NCBI RefSeq assembly: GCF_965248315.1
Contig: NZ_CBDFIX010000002.1
Location: forward strand, 2,728,001-2,792,000
From: Ulvibacterium sp965248315
GTDB lineage: Bacteria; Bacteroidota; Bacteroidia; Flavobacteriales; Flavobacteriaceae
Length of the DNA: 64,000 nucleotides
Direction: 5' to 3'
Shown here: positions 26,158 to 36,710 of the stretch, piece after piece
How positions within the stretch are numbered: the first letter of the stretch is position 1
Layout of the letters: every line of letters begins with the position of its first letter
Translations under genes and position numbers: made by a program
The notes under the pieces: generated by a model
Database searches by the model: none
What the model was told of the DNA's origin: nothing
The model's input: the letters and a program-made list of their open reading frames with translations, nothing else

Positions 26158-27891
26158 ATGAACGATAACCGATTTAGAAAGACCCTTGTTTTTTTATCAT
26201 CAGTACTATTGTTTCTTGCTTTTTCATGTATGGATTCTATAACTCCCTTCGCTCATACGTATACTCCAAATATCCGATTGAACCAGGTAGGTTATTATCC
26301 TGCAGCATTAAAAAGGGCCACTGTTCTCAGTGAAGAAGGGAAAGAGGAATTCAAGATAGTGGACAAGGATAAGATGGAGGTAATCTTTACCGGAAAGCTT
26401 TCGCAAACCAAGGATTGGAAATTGGCGGGGGAAACCGTTCGTATTGCCGATTTTAGTGATATTGAAGATGAAGGAACCTATATGGTACTCGTTGAAGGAG
26501 TAGGATATTCGTACCCTTTTGAAATACGTAAGAATGTTTTGGACAGCGTCTTTTTAGGCTCTATAAAAGGACTCTATTACCAGAGGGCAGGCATACCGCT
26601 GAGAGAAGAACATGCCGATAAATGGCATAGACCCATGGCACACCCTGACGACAGTTTGCTTTTTCATCCCTCAAGTGGAAGGACAAAAGGCTTTTTGTAT
26701 TCACCAAGAGGGTGGTATGATGCCGGGGACTACAATAAATATGTAGTTAACGGCAGTTTTCCCCTAGGACAGTTGTTTCTTTTGGAGGAGCAATATCCCA
26801 ACACCATAAAGGATCAAGAGCTTAATATTCCTGAGAGCGGAAATGGTATCAGCGATTATCTGGATGAATTAAAATATGAAATGGATTGGCTCTTAACAAT
26901 GCAGGATGCCGACGGTGGATTGTTCCACAAACTTACGACGAAGAAGTTTGAGCCTATGGTAATGCCCCATGAAGCTATCAGCCAGCGCTACATTGTTGGC
27001 AAGGGAACCGCAGCTACTTTGGATTTTTCTGCATGTGCTGCACAGGCCTATCGCATTTTCAAGGAAATGGATGCCGAATACGCAAAAACATGTTTAGAGG
27101 CCGCAAAGCGGGCCTATGCTTGGGCCTTGAACAATCCTGGAATTGAATTTGCAAATCCTGAAGACATATCCACCGGACAATATGGCGATACCAACTTTGA
27201 TGATGAATGGTTTTGGGCGGTTGCGGAACTTTTCATTTCCACACAAGATTCTTCCTACCTTGATCATTTAAGGACAGATTCGATTGATTTTGAATTCAGG
27301 CCAGGAGAAAGTTGGACCGCATATATGCGTTTTTTAGGGATGTTCTCGCTTTTGGAGAATCAGGAAGTGGCTCCGCAGGATTTGTATCAAAGATTAGAAA
27401 ATGGAATTACCAAGTCTGCCGATGGGTTGGTTGAAAAAGCAAAAAAAATGGATTATTTTCAACCTGTTGATGATTTTCATTGGGGGTCCAATAGCGATGT
27501 GCTAAACGCTGCTATGATAATGGCCCAAGCCTATAGATTGGAAAAGAAGGATGATTATTTGGTCGGGGTACAACAGGCCATGGACTATGTTCTTGGTAAT
27601 AATGCCATGGGAGTAAGTTACCTTACAGGTTTTGGGGACAAAACTCCAATGTTCATCCATCATCGGCAAAGTGCTGCCGATGGTGTGGCAGAGCCGGTAC
27701 CGGGTCTGTTGTCGGGTGGCCCCAATAGTCGTTTGCAGGATGTGGTTGGAGGAACGATTTATCCTGAAAATCCTGCACCAATGAAGAGCTGGGTGGATCA
27801 AGAACCCAGTTATGCCAGCAATGAGATCTGCCTAAATTGGAATGCGCCTATGACCTATGTACTGGGTTTCCTAGAACAGGAATCGAAATAG
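26158..27891 (+). CDS. Glycoside hydrolase family 9 (endoglucanase-type) lipoprotein
   Basis: A 577-residue enzyme started at the ATG at 26158-26160. The lipoprotein signal ends LLFLAFSC (Cys 24). An N-terminal Ig-like cellulase domain starts at NIRLNQVGYYP (about residues 38-125). The (alpha/alpha)6 GH9 catalytic domain contains GWYDAGDYNKY with the catalytic-base Asp pair at about 188 and 191, the MFIHHRQSAAD His motif, and SNEICLNWNAP with the acid Glu near the end. GH9 enzymes cut beta-1,4-glucans or related glucans and glucosaminides. The exact glycan is unknown; the adjacent sulfatase suggests an algal or otherwise sulfated polymer. Confidence 0.9.
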   Translation: MNDNRFRKTLVFLSSVLLFLAFSCMDSITPFAHTYTPNIRLNQVGYYPAALKRATVLSEEGKEEFKIVDKDKMEVIFTGKLSQTKDWKLAGETVRIADFSDIEDEGTYMVLVEGVGYSYPFEIRKNVLDSVFLGSIKGLYYQRAGIPLREEHADKWHRPMAHPDDSLLFHPSSGRTKGFLYSPRGWYDAGDYNKYVVNGSFPLGQLFLLEEQYPNTIKDQELNIPESGNGISDYLDELKYEMDWLLTMQDADGGLFHKLTTKKFEPMVMPHEAISQRYIVGKGTAATLDFSACAAQAYRIFKEMDAEYAKTCLEAAKRAYAWALNNPGIEFANPEDISTGQYGDTNFDDEWFWAVAELFISTQDSSYLDHLRTDSIDFEFRPGESWTAYMRFLGMFSLLENQEVAPQDLYQRLENGITKSADGLVEKAKKMDYFQPVDDFHWGSNSDVLNAAMIMAQAYRLEKKDDYLVGVQQAMDYVLGNNAMGVSYLTGFGDKTPMFIHHRQSAADGVAEPVPGLLSGGPNSRLQDVVGGTIYPENPAPMKSWVDQEPSYASNEICLNWNAPMTYVLGFLEQESK

Positions 27892-27917
27892 AAGACTAAA
27901 TTGATAGATTTGAACAC

Positions 27918-29408
27918 ATGAAAAAAACAATTTGTTTTAGCAGCTTTTTCTTGACCTTGATATTGAATAATGCAATTTCCTTCGCTAATATCGACCCTAA
28001 AAAACCAATTAAAAAGAAACCTCGCAACGTAATCTTTATTCTTACGGATGACCATAGGTATGATTATATGGGTTTTACAGGAAAAGTACCTTGGTTGGAA
28101 ACACCCAACATGGATAAATTGGCCGCCGAGGGCGCCTATTTGCCCAACGCATTTGTAACTACCTCATTGTGTTCTCCAAGTAGAGCGTCCATTTTAACGG
28201 GACAGTTTTCACACTCCCATACCATTGTTGATAACCAAGCACCAGATCCGGGAAACCTTACCTATTTTCCACAACACTTACAAAAAGCGGGCTATCAGAC
28301 CGGATTTTTTGGAAAATGGCATATGGGAGATCATGGAGATGAGCCGCAGCCCGGATTTTCGCATTGGGAGAGCTTTCCCGGACAAGGTGTATACTATAAC
28401 CCTACCTTGAATATCAACGGGAATAGAGTAGCCTATAAGGACTCAACGTATATTACTGATTTGTTGACCGAACATGCCGTGGATTGGCTAGAGAAACGCG
28501 ATAAAAAGAAACCGTTTTTTCTATATCTATCCCATAAAGCGGTACATGCGGGTTTTCAACCGGCTAGACGTCATAAGGGAAAGTATAAGGGAAAGAAAAT
28601 TGCCTTGCCCAAAACCTATGACCAGACCAAGACCGGAGCATATAGAGATCTCAAGTGGCCACAATGGGTCGCGGATCAACGTATAAGCTGGCATGGTGTG
28701 GACTTTATGTATCATGACAACCGAGATTTACACGAAATGGTGGTGGACTATTGCGAAACGCTTCTGGGAGTTGATGAAAGTGTTGGCACTGTCATGGAAT
28801 ACTTGAAAAAAGAAGGCCTGGATGAGTCCACCCTTGTAATCTACATGGGTGATAATGGTTTTAGCTGGGGCGAGCATGGTTTGATCGATAAGCGTCATTT
28901 TTATGAAGAATCTGTTAAAGTTCCATTGTTGGTACGTTGTCCGGAATTATTCGAAGGGGGGAAAACTCCCAAGCAAATGGTACAAAATATTGATGTGGCA
29001 CCGACGATTTTTGATGTTGCCGGAGTAAAAAAACCAGACTATATGCCAGGTGTTTCCTTTGTCCCCATTTTAACCGGAAATACGGATGCGTCTTCCCGAA
29101 AGGAAGTTTTTTACGAATATTATTGGGAATATGACTTTCCGATGACCCCAACGGTATTTGGGATGCGCACCGATAAATATAAGTACATAAAATATCAAGG
29201 AATATGGGATAGGAATGAACTTTACGATTTGGAAAATGATCCAGACGAAATGTATAATCTCATAGCGGATCCGGACAAGCAGGAAATTGTAAAATCCATG
29301 GCCTCGGCCATCTATGATTGGCAAGAGCAAACAGGCGGGATGAATATACCTTTAAAACGAACCGTTAAGTATCGGTACGGGGATTATAAGCATGAAAATG
29401 AATACTAG
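27918..29408 (+). CDS. Sulfatase (S1 family, FGly-dependent)
   Basis: A 496-residue exported sulfatase with a signal peptide ending near residue 23 (ISFAN). The metal-binding DD is in IFILTDDHRYDYMG (44-45). The formylglycine motif is CSPSR with Cys 85, modified by a formylglycine-generating enzyme not encoded here. GKWHMGDHG and MGDNGFSWGEHG are further active-site blocks. It removes sulfate esters, probably from a marine polysaccharide. It follows the GH9 gene by 26 bases on the same strand, so the two are likely co-transcribed. Confidence 0.92.
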   Translation: MKKTICFSSFFLTLILNNAISFANIDPKKPIKKKPRNVIFILTDDHRYDYMGFTGKVPWLETPNMDKLAAEGAYLPNAFVTTSLCSPSRASILTGQFSHSHTIVDNQAPDPGNLTYFPQHLQKAGYQTGFFGKWHMGDHGDEPQPGFSHWESFPGQGVYYNPTLNINGNRVAYKDSTYITDLLTEHAVDWLEKRDKKKPFFLYLSHKAVHAGFQPARRHKGKYKGKKIALPKTYDQTKTGAYRDLKWPQWVADQRISWHGVDFMYHDNRDLHEMVVDYCETLLGVDESVGTVMEYLKKEGLDESTLVIYMGDNGFSWGEHGLIDKRHFYEESVKVPLLVRCPELFEGGKTPKQMVQNIDVAPTIFDVAGVKKPDYMPGVSFVPILTGNTDASSRKEVFYEYYWEYDFPMTPTVFGMRTDKYKYIKYQGIWDRNELYDLENDPDEMYNLIADPDKQEIVKSMASAIYDWQEQTGGMNIPLKRTVKYRYGDYKHENEY

Positions 29409-29417
29409 GGGAAACCT

Positions 29418-32400
29418 TTAAAAAGCAATTTTCCGTGTTTCCTTTCCTTGGGCATCGAAAATACGGATTTCTGTGGCATTGGCATTGATTGTTAAAGTTC
29501 TGCTGGATTGTGATTGGAAGGTATCGCCCCAATAGAATTCTTGAACATTTTGGGAACCATCCTTGAACTTAATTTGAGACCTTACCTCGTTGGGCTCTAG
29601 CCGTAATAACCTCTTGAACAACCTTTGCTTGGGCTCAAAAACTCGCAGGGAATCATTGTTTTGGGAAGCTACCACAAGCATTTTCTCGTTGTTGATATTA
29701 AGGGTAACCAAACTTTTTCCATCACCAGGTACAAGGAAATGACTTTTCTCCAAGGCAATGGGCCTAAAATTTCCTTTTCCGGTGTTTCTAAGAGCTAAAC
29801 CAACAAGGGCATCAGCAGGACCTTGCTGTACTTCCATCCCATAATCGTTACCCACTAACAATAGATCGACAAAATTATCATCATCTAGGTGTTTTGGTAC
29901 TATTCCAAAGATAGGAGCCAATTGTGCGGCGGTAGGCAGTGGGTGGATTTCAAACTTTCCGTTCCCAAGGTTTTCTACCCAGGAGGATTGCATATAGTTA
30001 AAGGATAAAACTGTGGCATCATCCAAAAGTCCATCCGAAAACATTTCAGGAAGCGTAGATTCCCCAAAAGCCCCAAATGAATTAAATTTTTTACGAATAC
30101 CTACAAATTGTTTGGTAACATCTTGCCAGGGATGGTATAAGTACTCTTTTCTTGTACCTATGCTATCCCTAAGGTAATAGGAAATTAGGGGATCTATAGT
30201 GCCATTATCATCCAAGTCCTTGGCATATACTCGAACAGGCTCCTCGACACTGCCCTTGAAATATATGTTTTTCCCGGAATTTCCGGCAATATAATCCATA
30301 TCGCCATCATTGTCCAGGTCAGCTGACGCAAGGCTGTTCCACCAGCCCAGGTTGTTAGCTATGCCTGTATCCTGTGTGACTTCTACCAGTTTTCCATTTT
30401 CATTTTTAAAAAAACGAAGGGACATCCATTCTCCTGCTAAAATCAGGTCTGGCCAGAAATCACCATTGAAATCTGTCCAAAGGGCGTCACTTATTAATCC
30501 TGGATTAGTTTCAGGGAAAACATCCTTGGTGGCATCAACAAATTTTGGATTACCCTTTGTACTCTCATTTCGCAAAATGTAAGAACGATCTGCCATGGGA
30601 TAGGAAAAAGGTAAAACCCTACTCCCTACAAATAAATCCAAGTCACCGTCCCTATCATAATCCGCGGCTTTAACTGCAGAGGAATTTGCAGTAATATTCG
30701 GTAGCGACTCTTCACTTTCCGTAAAGTTGCCCTTTCCATCATTTAATAATAGTACATCTTTATAAAATTCATGCCCGGTAGGGTATTGTCCGCATCCTCT
30801 GGCGATGTATAGATCTAGGTCACCATCGTTATCAACGTCAAAAAGTAATGTCCCTGCATCTTCCTCCTGCAATTCAGCATCTTTTTTATAAGTTACTTCG
30901 CTCTGTTTGAACGTACCATCCTTCTGTTGCAAAAACCATTTCTGTTTGAATTTTCTACTTGCAGCCACGAACATATCTTCCAAACCATCATTGTTGACAT
31001 CACCAATGGCCAGTGAAGGTCCATATTGTGAAAATTTATGGGGAAGGGTCCGCTGAAAATTAAAATCAATAAAATCATGATCCTCACTTAAATGATCAAG
31101 ATTATAGTTTTTGGACACTTCTTGAAAATCAATCTTTCCAATTTTTTCTTTTGTATCACCTACTTGCAAAGCGGAAGTATTATAAGTTACTTGTAGAAGT
31201 GTATCGACCTTAATATTTGTTAACTTTTGCTTACCTCCTCCGGGCCAATGAATAATGATACTATCGGCTACCGAAGCATTGCCTAATCCAAAGTGCAGTA
31301 TGTTTTCCGGTTGCGAAAGATAACCGCGTCCCGAGAGGACGGACTTCTTTTGAATTGCATCATTCGCATAAAGTTCCACTATAGCACCTATGGCTGCTGG
31401 ATTTTCTTTTTTTCCGATCAACTGCGTACGAAGGTAATTAAGGTCTGAAGCTATCTGATCTAGATTGTTTCTCAACAATAGGGCCGGTTCGTTAATATTG
31501 TTGATGATTAAATCCAGATCGCCATCCTTATCCAAATCACCATAGGCCGCTCCACTGGAATATGTACCGAAGTTTAGGCCCCATTCCTGGGTTACATCCT
31601 TGAAACCTAAATCTCCTTGGTTTTTAAAAACAAAATTTGGAATTTTTATCTCCGGAATAGCAGCAATCAAGGCTTCCTTACTTACCAAACGACTGGCCGT
31701 TACCCTAAAATCCCCAAAATCCCGATCGGTTACATCCTTTGGAAAACCGTTGGTAACAAATAGGTCTTGCCAACCATCATTGTCCAAATCGGCGAAAAGG
31801 GGCGCCCAACTCCAATCTGTTTCCTGGACGCCGGCATACATTCCCATATCCCCAAAAATAGGAACCCCGGTTTCTGGATTGATACCCAAGTTCAATTGCA
31901 TTGTATTACGTGCATATTGGCTTTCATATCCATACTTTCTTGTAAAGATTTCCTTTTGGTAACTACTAGGGCCTTGAAATAATTTTTTGCGTTTATTATA
32001 ATAAGGTTGCATTTCCGTGGTATAAATGTCCATGCGCCCATCATTATCAATATCCGCCACATCACTGCCCATGGAGGAAAGGCTAAAATGCTGAAAGACC
32101 TCTCCAGCGCGGTTGGTAAATGTGCCATCCTGATTATTGATATACATCAGGTCATTGCTCAAAAAATCATTGGCGACATAAATATCCAACCAGCCATCTT
32201 CGTTGAAATCGTTGATTAAAGTACTGTGACTATGACCATGGTAACGGATACCCGCTTTTTCGGAAACATCAACAAAATACGGGCGCTGTAGACTGTCGTT
32301 CCATTGGTTTTCATAAAGTTTGTCCCTACTCAACGAAGTACCATCGTCTTCCAAAGGACGAAATTCAGTAGGGTCGATACCTTCAATCCGATTTACGCCA

Positions 32401-32999
32401 ATAAACAAATCCAAATCGCCATCATTATCATAATCAAAAAATTGTGCATGGGATGAATAGGTATGATCCGCAATGCCATAGGCTTTACCCATTTCCTTAA
32501 ATATGGGCATACCCTTGTCGTTGGTTCCTTGATGGATATAGAGCAGATTTCTTCGGCGCAACGAATCTTTATAAAAGGTGTTGCAAACATAGATATCCTT
32601 TTTGCCATCTGCATTAACATCTACTATGGATACCCCAGAGGACCAGAAAAGTGAATCCGGCTTCCCTATTTGGGCTTTTTGGGAAATGTCCTCAAATTTT
32701 AGATTGCCCTTATTTAGGAACAGTTTGTTGTCCACTTGATTTCCGGCAAGAAAAATGTCATCCAGCCCATCTCCATTTAAATCCCCCAAAGCCACTCCGG
32801 CACCGTTGTATACGAATTCGTTATCAATGATATTTATAGAATCGTTCTCAACAAGTTGATTATTGAAATGAAGCCCTGATTGCACAGGTTCAATTTTTGT
32901 AAAAAGGGTAGGGGAAGAATCCTTTTGTCCGCAGGAGGTAAGAAGTATAAGGAGTACAATTCCAGAAAATATGGAATTACTAGAAATTAAATTCTTCAT
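29418..32999 (-). CDS. VCBS/FG-GAP and ASPIC/UnbV repeat lipoprotein
   Basis: A 1193-residue lipoprotein (LLILLTSC, Cys 23). Two blocks of FG-GAP/VCBS propeller repeats (for example DLNGDGLDDIFLAG, DYDNDGDLDLFIG, DVNNDGLEDMFVA) are separated by an ASPIC/UnbV domain at about residues 540-605 (GRGYLSQPENILHFGLG ... IIHWPGGG). Proteins of this type are common near SusCD pairs and degradative genes in Flavobacteriaceae, and are thought to be surface-exposed binding proteins. The function is unproven. It is convergent with the sulfatase, with a 9-base gap. Confidence 0.85.
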   Translation of the reverse strand: MKNLISSNSIFSGIVLLILLTSCGQKDSSPTLFTKIEPVQSGLHFNNQLVENDSINIIDNEFVYNGAGVALGDLNGDGLDDIFLAGNQVDNKLFLNKGNLKFEDISQKAQIGKPDSLFWSSGVSIVDVNADGKKDIYVCNTFYKDSLRRRNLLYIHQGTNDKGMPIFKEMGKAYGIADHTYSSHAQFFDYDNDGDLDLFIGVNRIEGIDPTEFRPLEDDGTSLSRDKLYENQWNDSLQRPYFVDVSEKAGIRYHGHSHSTLINDFNEDGWLDIYVANDFLSNDLMYINNQDGTFTNRAGEVFQHFSLSSMGSDVADIDNDGRMDIYTTEMQPYYNKRKKLFQGPSSYQKEIFTRKYGYESQYARNTMQLNLGINPETGVPIFGDMGMYAGVQETDWSWAPLFADLDNDGWQDLFVTNGFPKDVTDRDFGDFRVTASRLVSKEALIAAIPEIKIPNFVFKNQGDLGFKDVTQEWGLNFGTYSSGAAYGDLDKDGDLDLIINNINEPALLLRNNLDQIASDLNYLRTQLIGKKENPAAIGAIVELYANDAIQKKSVLSGRGYLSQPENILHFGLGNASVADSIIIHWPGGGKQKLTNIKVDTLLQVTYNTSALQVGDTKEKIGKIDFQEVSKNYNLDHLSEDHDFIDFNFQRTLPHKFSQYGPSLAIGDVNNDGLEDMFVAASRKFKQKWFLQQKDGTFKQSEVTYKKDAELQEEDAGTLLFDVDNDGDLDLYIARGCGQYPTGHEFYKDVLLLNDGKGNFTESEESLPNITANSSAVKAADYDRDGDLDLFVGSRVLPFSYPMADRSYILRNESTKGNPKFVDATKDVFPETNPGLISDALWTDFNGDFWPDLILAGEWMSLRFFKNENGKLVEVTQDTGIANNLGWWNSLASADLDNDGDMDYIAGNSGKNIYFKGSVEEPVRVYAKDLDDNGTIDPLISYYLRDSIGTRKEYLYHPWQDVTKQFVGIRKKFNSFGAFGESTLPEMFSDGLLDDATVLSFNYMQSSWVENLGNGKFEIHPLPTAAQLAPIFGIVPKHLDDDNFVDLLLVGNDYGMEVQQGPADALVGLALRNTGKGNFRPIALEKSHFLVPGDGKSLVTLNINNEKMLVVASQNNDSLRVFEPKQRLFKRLLRLEPNEVRSQIKFKDGSQNVQEFYWGDTFQSQSSRTLTINANATEIRIFDAQGKETRKIAF

Positions 33000-33062
33000 T
33001 ATATTTATTGTTCAGGTCTAAAGCGGTCAGCATACAAAGATGCAAGAAGACGACGAAAGAAA

Positions 33063-33107
33063 CAAAAAAAGGATGCCCTTAAATTTAGAAGGCACTTTTA
33101 CGAGTGC
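33063..33107 (-). terminator. Likely terminator after the HlyD gene
   Basis: On the minus strand GTGCC-TTC...AAGGGCA can fold, followed by a T-run (A7 at 33064-33070 on the plus strand). An overlapping small hairpin GCACT/AGTGC lies at 33092-33107. It would end the precursor-exporter operon about 65 bases after the HlyD stop. Confidence 0.5.
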
Positions 33108-33169
33108 AGCAGCCATTTGATTCTTTGTAAATGGAAAAACTTAGGTTAAGAGTGGAATTTAGAAGTAGA

Positions 33170-34462
33170 TTATCTTTCGAAGGCCTCTTTCAACTGATAA
33201 AAAAACCGTTCCAGAAGCCTTAGATCTTCTGTAATAATCTCGGCAACCCCTCGCATTTCCTGTTTAAACTCGATTTCCTTACCATAGCTGGTAATCATTT
33301 CCTGTGGCAGGGAAACATCCACTAAATAAAAGCCGTCCTTGTCCGGTGTTAAGGAAATATTTTCAACTTTTCCATTTAAAATGCCAAATTCGGTTTCGGG
33401 ATAGTTTTCGAGTTTCACGTTTACGTATTGACCAAGTTTAATTTTGCCAGAATTTTGTGAAGGTGTTTTTAATTTTGCCACATAGTCCAAATTGTCGGAA
33501 GGTATAATGGTGAAAACAAGATCCCCCTGGAATACGGACTGGTTTTGATCCCAATAGTTCATAAAGGAAACCTTGCCATCAATTTCCGATTTGAAGACAA
33601 AAGTGTTTTCCCAATTCTTAATGGCCTGTTTTAACTGGTTAAAAGCTTGAATGGTAGTCTTCAACAATTGAATTTCCTCTCGAGTCCTAGAAATCTCGGT
33701 TTCTTTTGATGTTTTTTTGGCCCCTCCGATTGCTTCCCTGATTTGGGAGATGGAAGCACCGAGAGTTTTTGTATTCCGCTCTGAGGATAATACTTCCAAT
33801 TTTTTATTTTCATATTCTTGTTGGGAAATTACCCCCTTTTCGTACAGGCCTTTATGGCGTTCCAAATCACTTTTCTTAAAGGCCAGTTCGGATTTACTTA
33901 ATGCATATTGATCCCCCAGACTCGATAACCTTTTTCTTAACTCGGACAAGGAAATCTTGTTGGCAATTGCCTCGTTGGAAAAAGGTTCTAATCGCTTGTT
34001 CAATTTATATTGAAAATAGCTGTTTTCGAACAGTGCAAAACTTTGGTTGATATCCCCTAAAAAAAGAATTGGAAGACTGTCAAAGGGAAACTCAATTGAT
34101 TTATCCGATAGTCTGATGGTATCAATTATCGATTGTAGGTACAAGACGTCTTCTGTGTTCGCTGTGTTCTCTAAGACCGCAAGAACCGTATTCTTTGTAA
34201 CTTCTTGTGATTCAACCACGTGAATCGAGTCAAATTTGGCAGAAACCATGGCAAATTCCTTTTGGGGAGGGGTTTTGGTCGTAATAATAGCTTGGGATAC
34301 TATTAAATCTGGGTACTTAATGAACCAGGAAATGGCCAGTACCAAAATGATAAGCGATAGGAACAAGGTATTGCCCCAGCGTATCATCCAATGAGGAACC
34401 CGTGTAAGTATCTCCTGAACTTCTTCGCTCCGTAATTTTATATTGTCCAAAGTATCTCCCAT
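33170..34462 (-). CDS. HlyD-family membrane fusion protein of a peptide exporter
   Basis: A 430-residue periplasmic adaptor. There is one membrane segment near residues 33-48 (LFLSLIILVLAISWF), then a lipoyl-like beta region, a long coiled-coil hairpin (about residues 150-280, rich in K/E/L/Q), and a C-terminal beta-barrel region (LKTPSQNSGKIKLGQYVNVKLENYP is split across it). HlyD/LcnD-type adaptors couple type I ABC exporters to the outer membrane. Its start codon directly abuts the stop of the C39 ABC transporter (no spacer), so the two form one exporter. A TolC-like partner is not in the window. Confidence 0.9.
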   Translation of the reverse strand: MGDTLDNIKLRSEEVQEILTRVPHWMIRWGNTLFLSLIILVLAISWFIKYPDLIVSQAIITTKTPPQKEFAMVSAKFDSIHVVESQEVTKNTVLAVLENTANTEDVLYLQSIIDTIRLSDKSIEFPFDSLPILFLGDINQSFALFENSYFQYKLNKRLEPFSNEAIANKISLSELRKRLSSLGDQYALSKSELAFKKSDLERHKGLYEKGVISQQEYENKKLEVLSSERNTKTLGASISQIREAIGGAKKTSKETEISRTREEIQLLKTTIQAFNQLKQAIKNWENTFVFKSEIDGKVSFMNYWDQNQSVFQGDLVFTIIPSDNLDYVAKLKTPSQNSGKIKLGQYVNVKLENYPETEFGILNGKVENISLTPDKDGFYLVDVSLPQEMITSYGKEIEFKQEMRGVAEIITEDLRLLERFFYQLKEAFER

Positions 34463-36673
34463 TTATTTGCCCAATTCCAATTGATTTTTCACTAAATTGA
34501 AGTATGCCCCTTGTTGTTGTATCAAATCCTGGTGATTTCCAATCTCAACAATCTTGGAATTGTCCAATACCACAATTTGATGGGCATTTTTTACCGTACT
34601 TAACCTATGGGCGATTACAATAACCGTTTTGTTCCTAAAGAACCGTTCTAATTTTTCCATAATCACCTTTTCGTTGTTCGCATCAAGTGCTGAGGTTGCC
34701 TCATCAAAAAACAGATAATCCGGATTTTTATATACTGCCCTTGCTATAAGTAACCTTTGCTTTTGTCCCGTGCTTAGCCCAACACCTTCCATTCCTATTT
34801 TTGTATTGTAGGACAACGGCAGTTCTTCTATGTACTCCTCAATGTTTGCCACTTCAACTGCGTATTTTAAACGTTTTTTATCTATATGGTCTACTCCTAT
34901 GGCAATGTTATTGGCTATGGTGTCATTAAAGATATAGTCCTCTTGCATGACCACACCACACTTATCTCTCCAGACTTTTTGAGATATATTTTTGGTATCA
35001 TAAGTACCTAAACTAATTGTTCCTTTTGAGGGTTCATAAAATCGTAATAGGAGTTTCATCAAAGTGGTTTTTCCACTACCACTGGCCCCTACAATTGCAG
35101 TAATTTTGTTGGCTGGAATATGTAATTTTAACTCCTGAAGAACAAATTTATCAGAACCCCGGTATCTAAAGGATAGGTCTTTGATATGAAAGTCCAGATT
35201 ATCAGGAATATCATTGATTTTATCCAGAATGTCGCTCCCTTCATCCTTCTTGTTGTGTATTTCTCCAAGACGTTCCAATGATATTTTGGCATCCTGAACT
35301 TCTTTAATAAAATTAATCAACTGGGAAATAGGTGAATTCAACTGACCCACAATATAGGAAATGGCCAACATCATCCCTAGAGTGATTTCCCCATCAATAA
35401 CCAATTTGGCGGAAAGGACAGTAATTAGAATGTTCTTTAGCTCGTTAATGAAGCCGGAACCTACACTTTGGTATTGTTCCAGAGCTAAGCTTTCAATAGA
35501 AATTTTGAACAGGCGGGCCTGCAGGAATTCCCATCCCCAGCGCTTCTTTTTCTCCGCATTATGTAGTTTTATGGTCTGCATTCCATTGATTAGCTCTATT
35601 ACCCTACTTTGTTCCTGGCTAATTTGTGAAAACCGTTTATAGTCCAAATCCCTACGTTTTTTTAAGAAAACAATGATCCAACCGAAGTATAGAACACTGC
35701 CTATGAGAAATATACCAAAAATCAAGAGGCTATAATAAGCTAAGACCAGCCCAAATACCACTACATTTATCATAGAGAACAGGACATTTAGAGAGGAGGT
35801 GGTAAGTATTCGTTCAATACGACTATGGTCATTGATACGTTGAAGTATATCTCCAGTCATTCTAGTATCGAAAAATGATATGGGGAGTTTCATTAGTTTG
35901 ATAAAAAAATCGGATACCAAGGAAATATTTATACGTGTACTTAAGTGTAACAGTATCCAGCTACGGATTACCTCAACCCCTGTCCTTCCTAGAAACAGGG
36001 CCAACTGTGCAAAAAGAATAAGATAGACAAAATTAATATCTTGGTTTTTGATTCCTACATCTACTACGCTTTGGGTCAAAAATGGGAAGATAACCTGTAA
36101 TAAGCTACCGGCCAGAAGACCAATAACAAGCTGCCAGATAAATCTTTTGTATTTGATCAAGTAACTTGTTAAGAATGTTAACCCCAAAGGCTTTACTTGC
36201 TCATCGGCATATTCACTTTCATAAAACTTAGGGGTAGGTTCCAGGAGTAATGCTACACCTTCTTCTGTATTTTCTTCAGCATTATTGCCTATCCACGATT
36301 TTAACAATTCTTCTTTCGAATGGTTCAATAGTCCGTAACCCGGGTCGGAGATTTTTAGGGTATCTCCATTTTTTTTACTTCTTTCCGCTCCGTACAGCAC
36401 CACAAAGTGTACCTTGTTCCAGTGAAGGATACAAGGCAGGGGTGCTTTTAAAAGTTCTTTATAGGAAAGTTTTACACCAAGACTCTTAAAGCCCAAGTGC
36501 TCAGCGGCATCACTTAGGTCCAATAGGCTGCTTCCAGATCGCGTGGTTTCACTTATTTCCCGGATGTGGGGTAAGGAAACGGTTTTGCCATAGTGCTTTG
36601 CAATAATCTTAAGACAGGTAGGGCCACAGTCCTTGCTATCAGGTTGGGTATAGTGTGGAAACTTTTTTAGCAT
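34463..36673 (-). CDS. Peptidase-containing ABC exporter (C39 PCAT) for double-glycine peptides
   Basis: A 736-residue bacteriocin-type transporter. Residues about 1-150 are a C39 cysteine protease with Cys 16 (DCGPTC), His 89 (KVHFVVLYG) and Asp 110 (ISDPGYG). Then comes a six-helix ABC membrane domain (about 165-450) and an ATPase with Walker A GASGSGKT, signature LSTGQKQR, Walker B YLFFDEATSALD and H-loop IAHRLS. Such proteins cut leaders after GG and export the core. The two GG-leader peptides encoded just upstream on the same strand are the obvious substrates. It is 37 bases downstream of the glycosyltransferase gene. Confidence 0.94.
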   Translation of the reverse strand: MLKKFPHYTQPDSKDCGPTCLKIIAKHYGKTVSLPHIREISETTRSGSSLLDLSDAAEHLGFKSLGVKLSYKELLKAPLPCILHWNKVHFVVLYGAERSKKNGDTLKISDPGYGLLNHSKEELLKSWIGNNAEENTEEGVALLLEPTPKFYESEYADEQVKPLGLTFLTSYLIKYKRFIWQLVIGLLAGSLLQVIFPFLTQSVVDVGIKNQDINFVYLILFAQLALFLGRTGVEVIRSWILLHLSTRINISLVSDFFIKLMKLPISFFDTRMTGDILQRINDHSRIERILTTSSLNVLFSMINVVVFGLVLAYYSLLIFGIFLIGSVLYFGWIIVFLKKRRDLDYKRFSQISQEQSRVIELINGMQTIKLHNAEKKKRWGWEFLQARLFKISIESLALEQYQSVGSGFINELKNILITVLSAKLVIDGEITLGMMLAISYIVGQLNSPISQLINFIKEVQDAKISLERLGEIHNKKDEGSDILDKINDIPDNLDFHIKDLSFRYRGSDKFVLQELKLHIPANKITAIVGASGSGKTTLMKLLLRFYEPSKGTISLGTYDTKNISQKVWRDKCGVVMQEDYIFNDTIANNIAIGVDHIDKKRLKYAVEVANIEEYIEELPLSYNTKIGMEGVGLSTGQKQRLLIARAVYKNPDYLFFDEATSALDANNEKVIMEKLERFFRNKTVIVIAHRLSTVKNAHQIVVLDNSKIVEIGNHQDLIQQQGAYFNLVKNQLELGK

Positions 36674-36710
36674 AGACCGCTTTGGAAATTTTGTATTTTA
36701 AACTTTGCTT

